Translations under genes and position numbers: made by a program
Part shown: in pieces, positions 62,891 through 64,000 of the stretch
Position numbering within the stretch: position 1 is the stretch's first letter
How the letters are laid out: the number at the start of each line of letters is the position of its first letter
Origin: Micromonospora olivasterospora
GTDB taxonomy: Bacteria > Actinomycetota > Actinomycetes > Mycobacteriales > Micromonosporaceae
Direction: 5' to 3'
Assembly (NCBI RefSeq): GCF_007830265.1
Contig: NZ_VLKE01000001.1
Span: 2,976,001-3,040,000, forward strand
DNA: 64,000 nucleotides
The notes under the pieces: generated by a model
The model's input: only the letters and a program-made list of their open reading frames with translations
The model's database searches: none
Told to the model about the DNA's origin: nothing

Positions 62891-64000
62891 TCAGCGCAGC
62901 GCCTCGGGGAGCGGGGCGGTGTGCAGCACGGCGAGCCGGGAGACCGCTCGGGTGAGCACCACGTACAGCCGGTTCAGGCCGCGCGGCTCGGCGGCCACGA
63001 TCGCGGCCGGCTCGACGACCACGACGTGGTCGTACTCCAGGCCCTTGACCATCGTCGCGGGCACCACGGTGACCCGCGCCGCGGCCTCCACGTCGTCGGC
63101 GGTCGCGGTGTCGATCCCGGCGTCGGCCAGCGCCGCGCGCAGGCCCGCGACCGCGTCGTCGGCGGCGATCACGCCGACCGAGCCGTCGTGGGCCAGCGCC
63201 GCGCGCACCTCGGCCACCGCCGCCGCGGCCAGGTCGGCCACCGCACGCACGTCCAGCGTCCCGTCGCGGCGCAGCGACTCGGCCGGCGGTACGTCCACCG
63301 AGAGCGCCGGCAGCAGCCGGTTGGCGAACGCCACCACGGCGGCGGGCACCCGGAAGCCGACGCTCAGCGGCACCACCGCCGCGTCGGGCTTGCCCAGGTG
63401 GGCGAGGGACGCCCGCCAGTCCCGGGCGGCCCACGGGGCGGTGCCCTGGGCCAGGTCGCCGAGCAGGGTGATCGAGCCGTGCTCGCTGCGCCGGGCGATG
63501 GCCCGGCACTGCATCGGGGAGAGGTCCTGCGCCTCGTCGACCACGACGTGCCCGAAGCTGGCGGGCCGTTCGAGCAGCCCGGCCGCCTCGTCGACCAGCA
63601 CGGCGTCGGCGGCCGCCCACTTCGCCGCCTTCGGGGTGCGCGGGGGTTTCGCCCAGGTCAGCAGCGCCTGCTCGGCCTCGGTGAGCACGCCGTCGGCCGC
63701 GGCGGCGAGCGCCGCGGGGTCGGCGAGCAGGGTGTGCACGAGCCCCTCCGGGGTGAGCGCCGGCCAGACCGCGTCGAGGAACTCGGTCACCGGCCGGCAC
63801 CTGCCCATCCGGCGGAGCCAGGCGTCGCTGGGCGACTCGGCGCGGCGGGCCTCGGCCTGGCGTTGCAGCAGGCTCACCACCCGGGCCCGGACCCGCTCCC
63901 GGCCGGTGGCGTACGGCAGCCCCTCCCGGCGGGTCTCCTCGACGACCCGGTGCAGCGGCTCCAGCCCGATCCGCCAGCGGAACGACCCGTCGGAGACCAT
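62891..64000 (-). CDS. HelD/UvrD-type superfamily I ATPase (5' end outside window)
   Basis: The C-terminal 369 residues of a larger protein. Walker B/motif II is VVVDEAQDLSPMQCRAIAR, motif III GSITLLGDLAQGTAPWAARD, motif V TMVKGLEYDHVVVVEPAAIV and motif VI NRLYVVLTRAVSRLAVLH. This matches HelD/HelR, the RNA-polymerase recycling factor of Gram-positives linked to rifampicin tolerance, better than UvrD or PcrA, which have different motif II neighbours. Walker A and the coiled-coil arm would lie beyond 64000. Confidence 0.8.
   Translation of the reverse strand: MVSDGSFRWRIGLEPLHRVVEETRREGLPYATGRERVRARVVSLLQRQAEARRAESPSDAWLRRMGRCRPVTEFLDAVWPALTPEGLVHTLLADPAALAAAADGVLTEAEQALLTWAKPPRTPKAAKWAAADAVLVDEAAGLLERPASFGHVVVDEAQDLSPMQCRAIARRSEHGSITLLGDLAQGTAPWAARDWRASLAHLGKPDAAVVPLSVGFRVPAAVVAFANRLLPALSVDVPPAESLRRDGTLDVRAVADLAAAAVAEVRAALAHDGSVGVIAADDAVAGLRAALADAGIDTATADDVEAAARVTVVPATMVKGLEYDHVVVVEPAAIVAAEPRGLNRLYVVLTRAVSRLAVLHTAPLPEALR

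Noticed and set aside
1..64000. tRNA or rRNA genes
   Set aside because: No T-loop GGTTCGAATCC-type signature with matching acceptor stem or rRNA-like block was found on either strand by eye.

Overview
The window is high-GC actinobacterial DNA, most likely from Micromonospora or a close relative. This is judged from a GC content near 70% or more in most genes, frequent GTG starts, GTGA/ATGA gene overlaps, an XRE/DUF397 pair, a BldC-type regulator, a mycothiol-type DinB protein, the futalosine menaquinone pathway, and dispersed palindromes of a kind I associate with that genus. No rRNA, tRNA or CRISPR array was seen.

Layout. 1-6.0 kb: an STAS antagonist and a tightly overlapping stressosome-type operon (RsbR-, RsbS- and RsbT-like proteins, an ATPase/phosphatase fusion, a histidine kinase and a response-regulator/phosphatase). 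6.1-8.5 kb: XRE/DUF397 pair, AraC regulator, DinB-like protein. 8.7-14.9 kb: a lower-GC accessory island with four minus-strand genes (methyltransferase, second 2-isopropylmalate synthase, ThDP enzyme, SDR), ended on the right by a decayed IS66 fragment that abuts a glycosyltransferase lacking its original upstream region. 15-22.3 kb: serine/threonine dehydratase-like enzyme, oligopeptidase B, a GlcE-like flavoprotein gene with a LexA-type box, and a complete IS110 transposase. 22.4-29.7 kb: divergent signalling genes, an ATPase-GAF-SpoIIE phosphatase and a 1456-residue kinase with seven tandem HAMP units followed by its response regulator. 29.8-33.1 kb: GbsR/MarR regulator and a drug-type ABC exporter. 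33.2-45.1 kb: STAS protein, hemL, phosphatase, the four-gene system II cytochrome c maturation operon, a damaged YefM-YoeB module, and menaquinone (UbiD-like, UbiA-like, UbiX) genes around a lone terpene synthase. 45.1-53.7 kb: BldC, Lrp, cysteine desulfhydrase-like enzyme, DEAD-box helicase, a Pro-rich membrane protein and an NlpC/P60 hydrolase. 53.9-64 kb: mqnE, small membrane proteins, secreted C39 and M14 peptidases, a cobalamin riboswitch with its B12 ABC importer, a VOC protein and the 3' part of a HelD-type ATPase.

Two themes dominate. One is signalling by phosphorylation-controlled partner switching: three STAS antagonists, four ATPase/kinase modules, three SpoIIE-type phosphatases, but no sigma factor in view. 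The other is respiration: heme precursor synthesis, cytochrome c maturation and menaquinone synthesis lie within 20 kb, with mqnE further on.

The most useful caution is that at least five otherwise normal genes (GlcE-like, ccsB, the Pro-rich protein, NlpC/P60 and the M14 carboxypeptidase) carry one-base frameshifts. Nearly all are repaired by turning a run of four C or G into five. This points to homopolymer undercalling in the assembly, or to an unusual homopolymer mutation bias. The best candidate for undescribed biology is the island's LeuA paralogue/ThDP enzyme/methyltransferase/SDR set. A four-fold chain of overlapping mini-ORFs and several repeat arrays in regulatory spacers are also notable.
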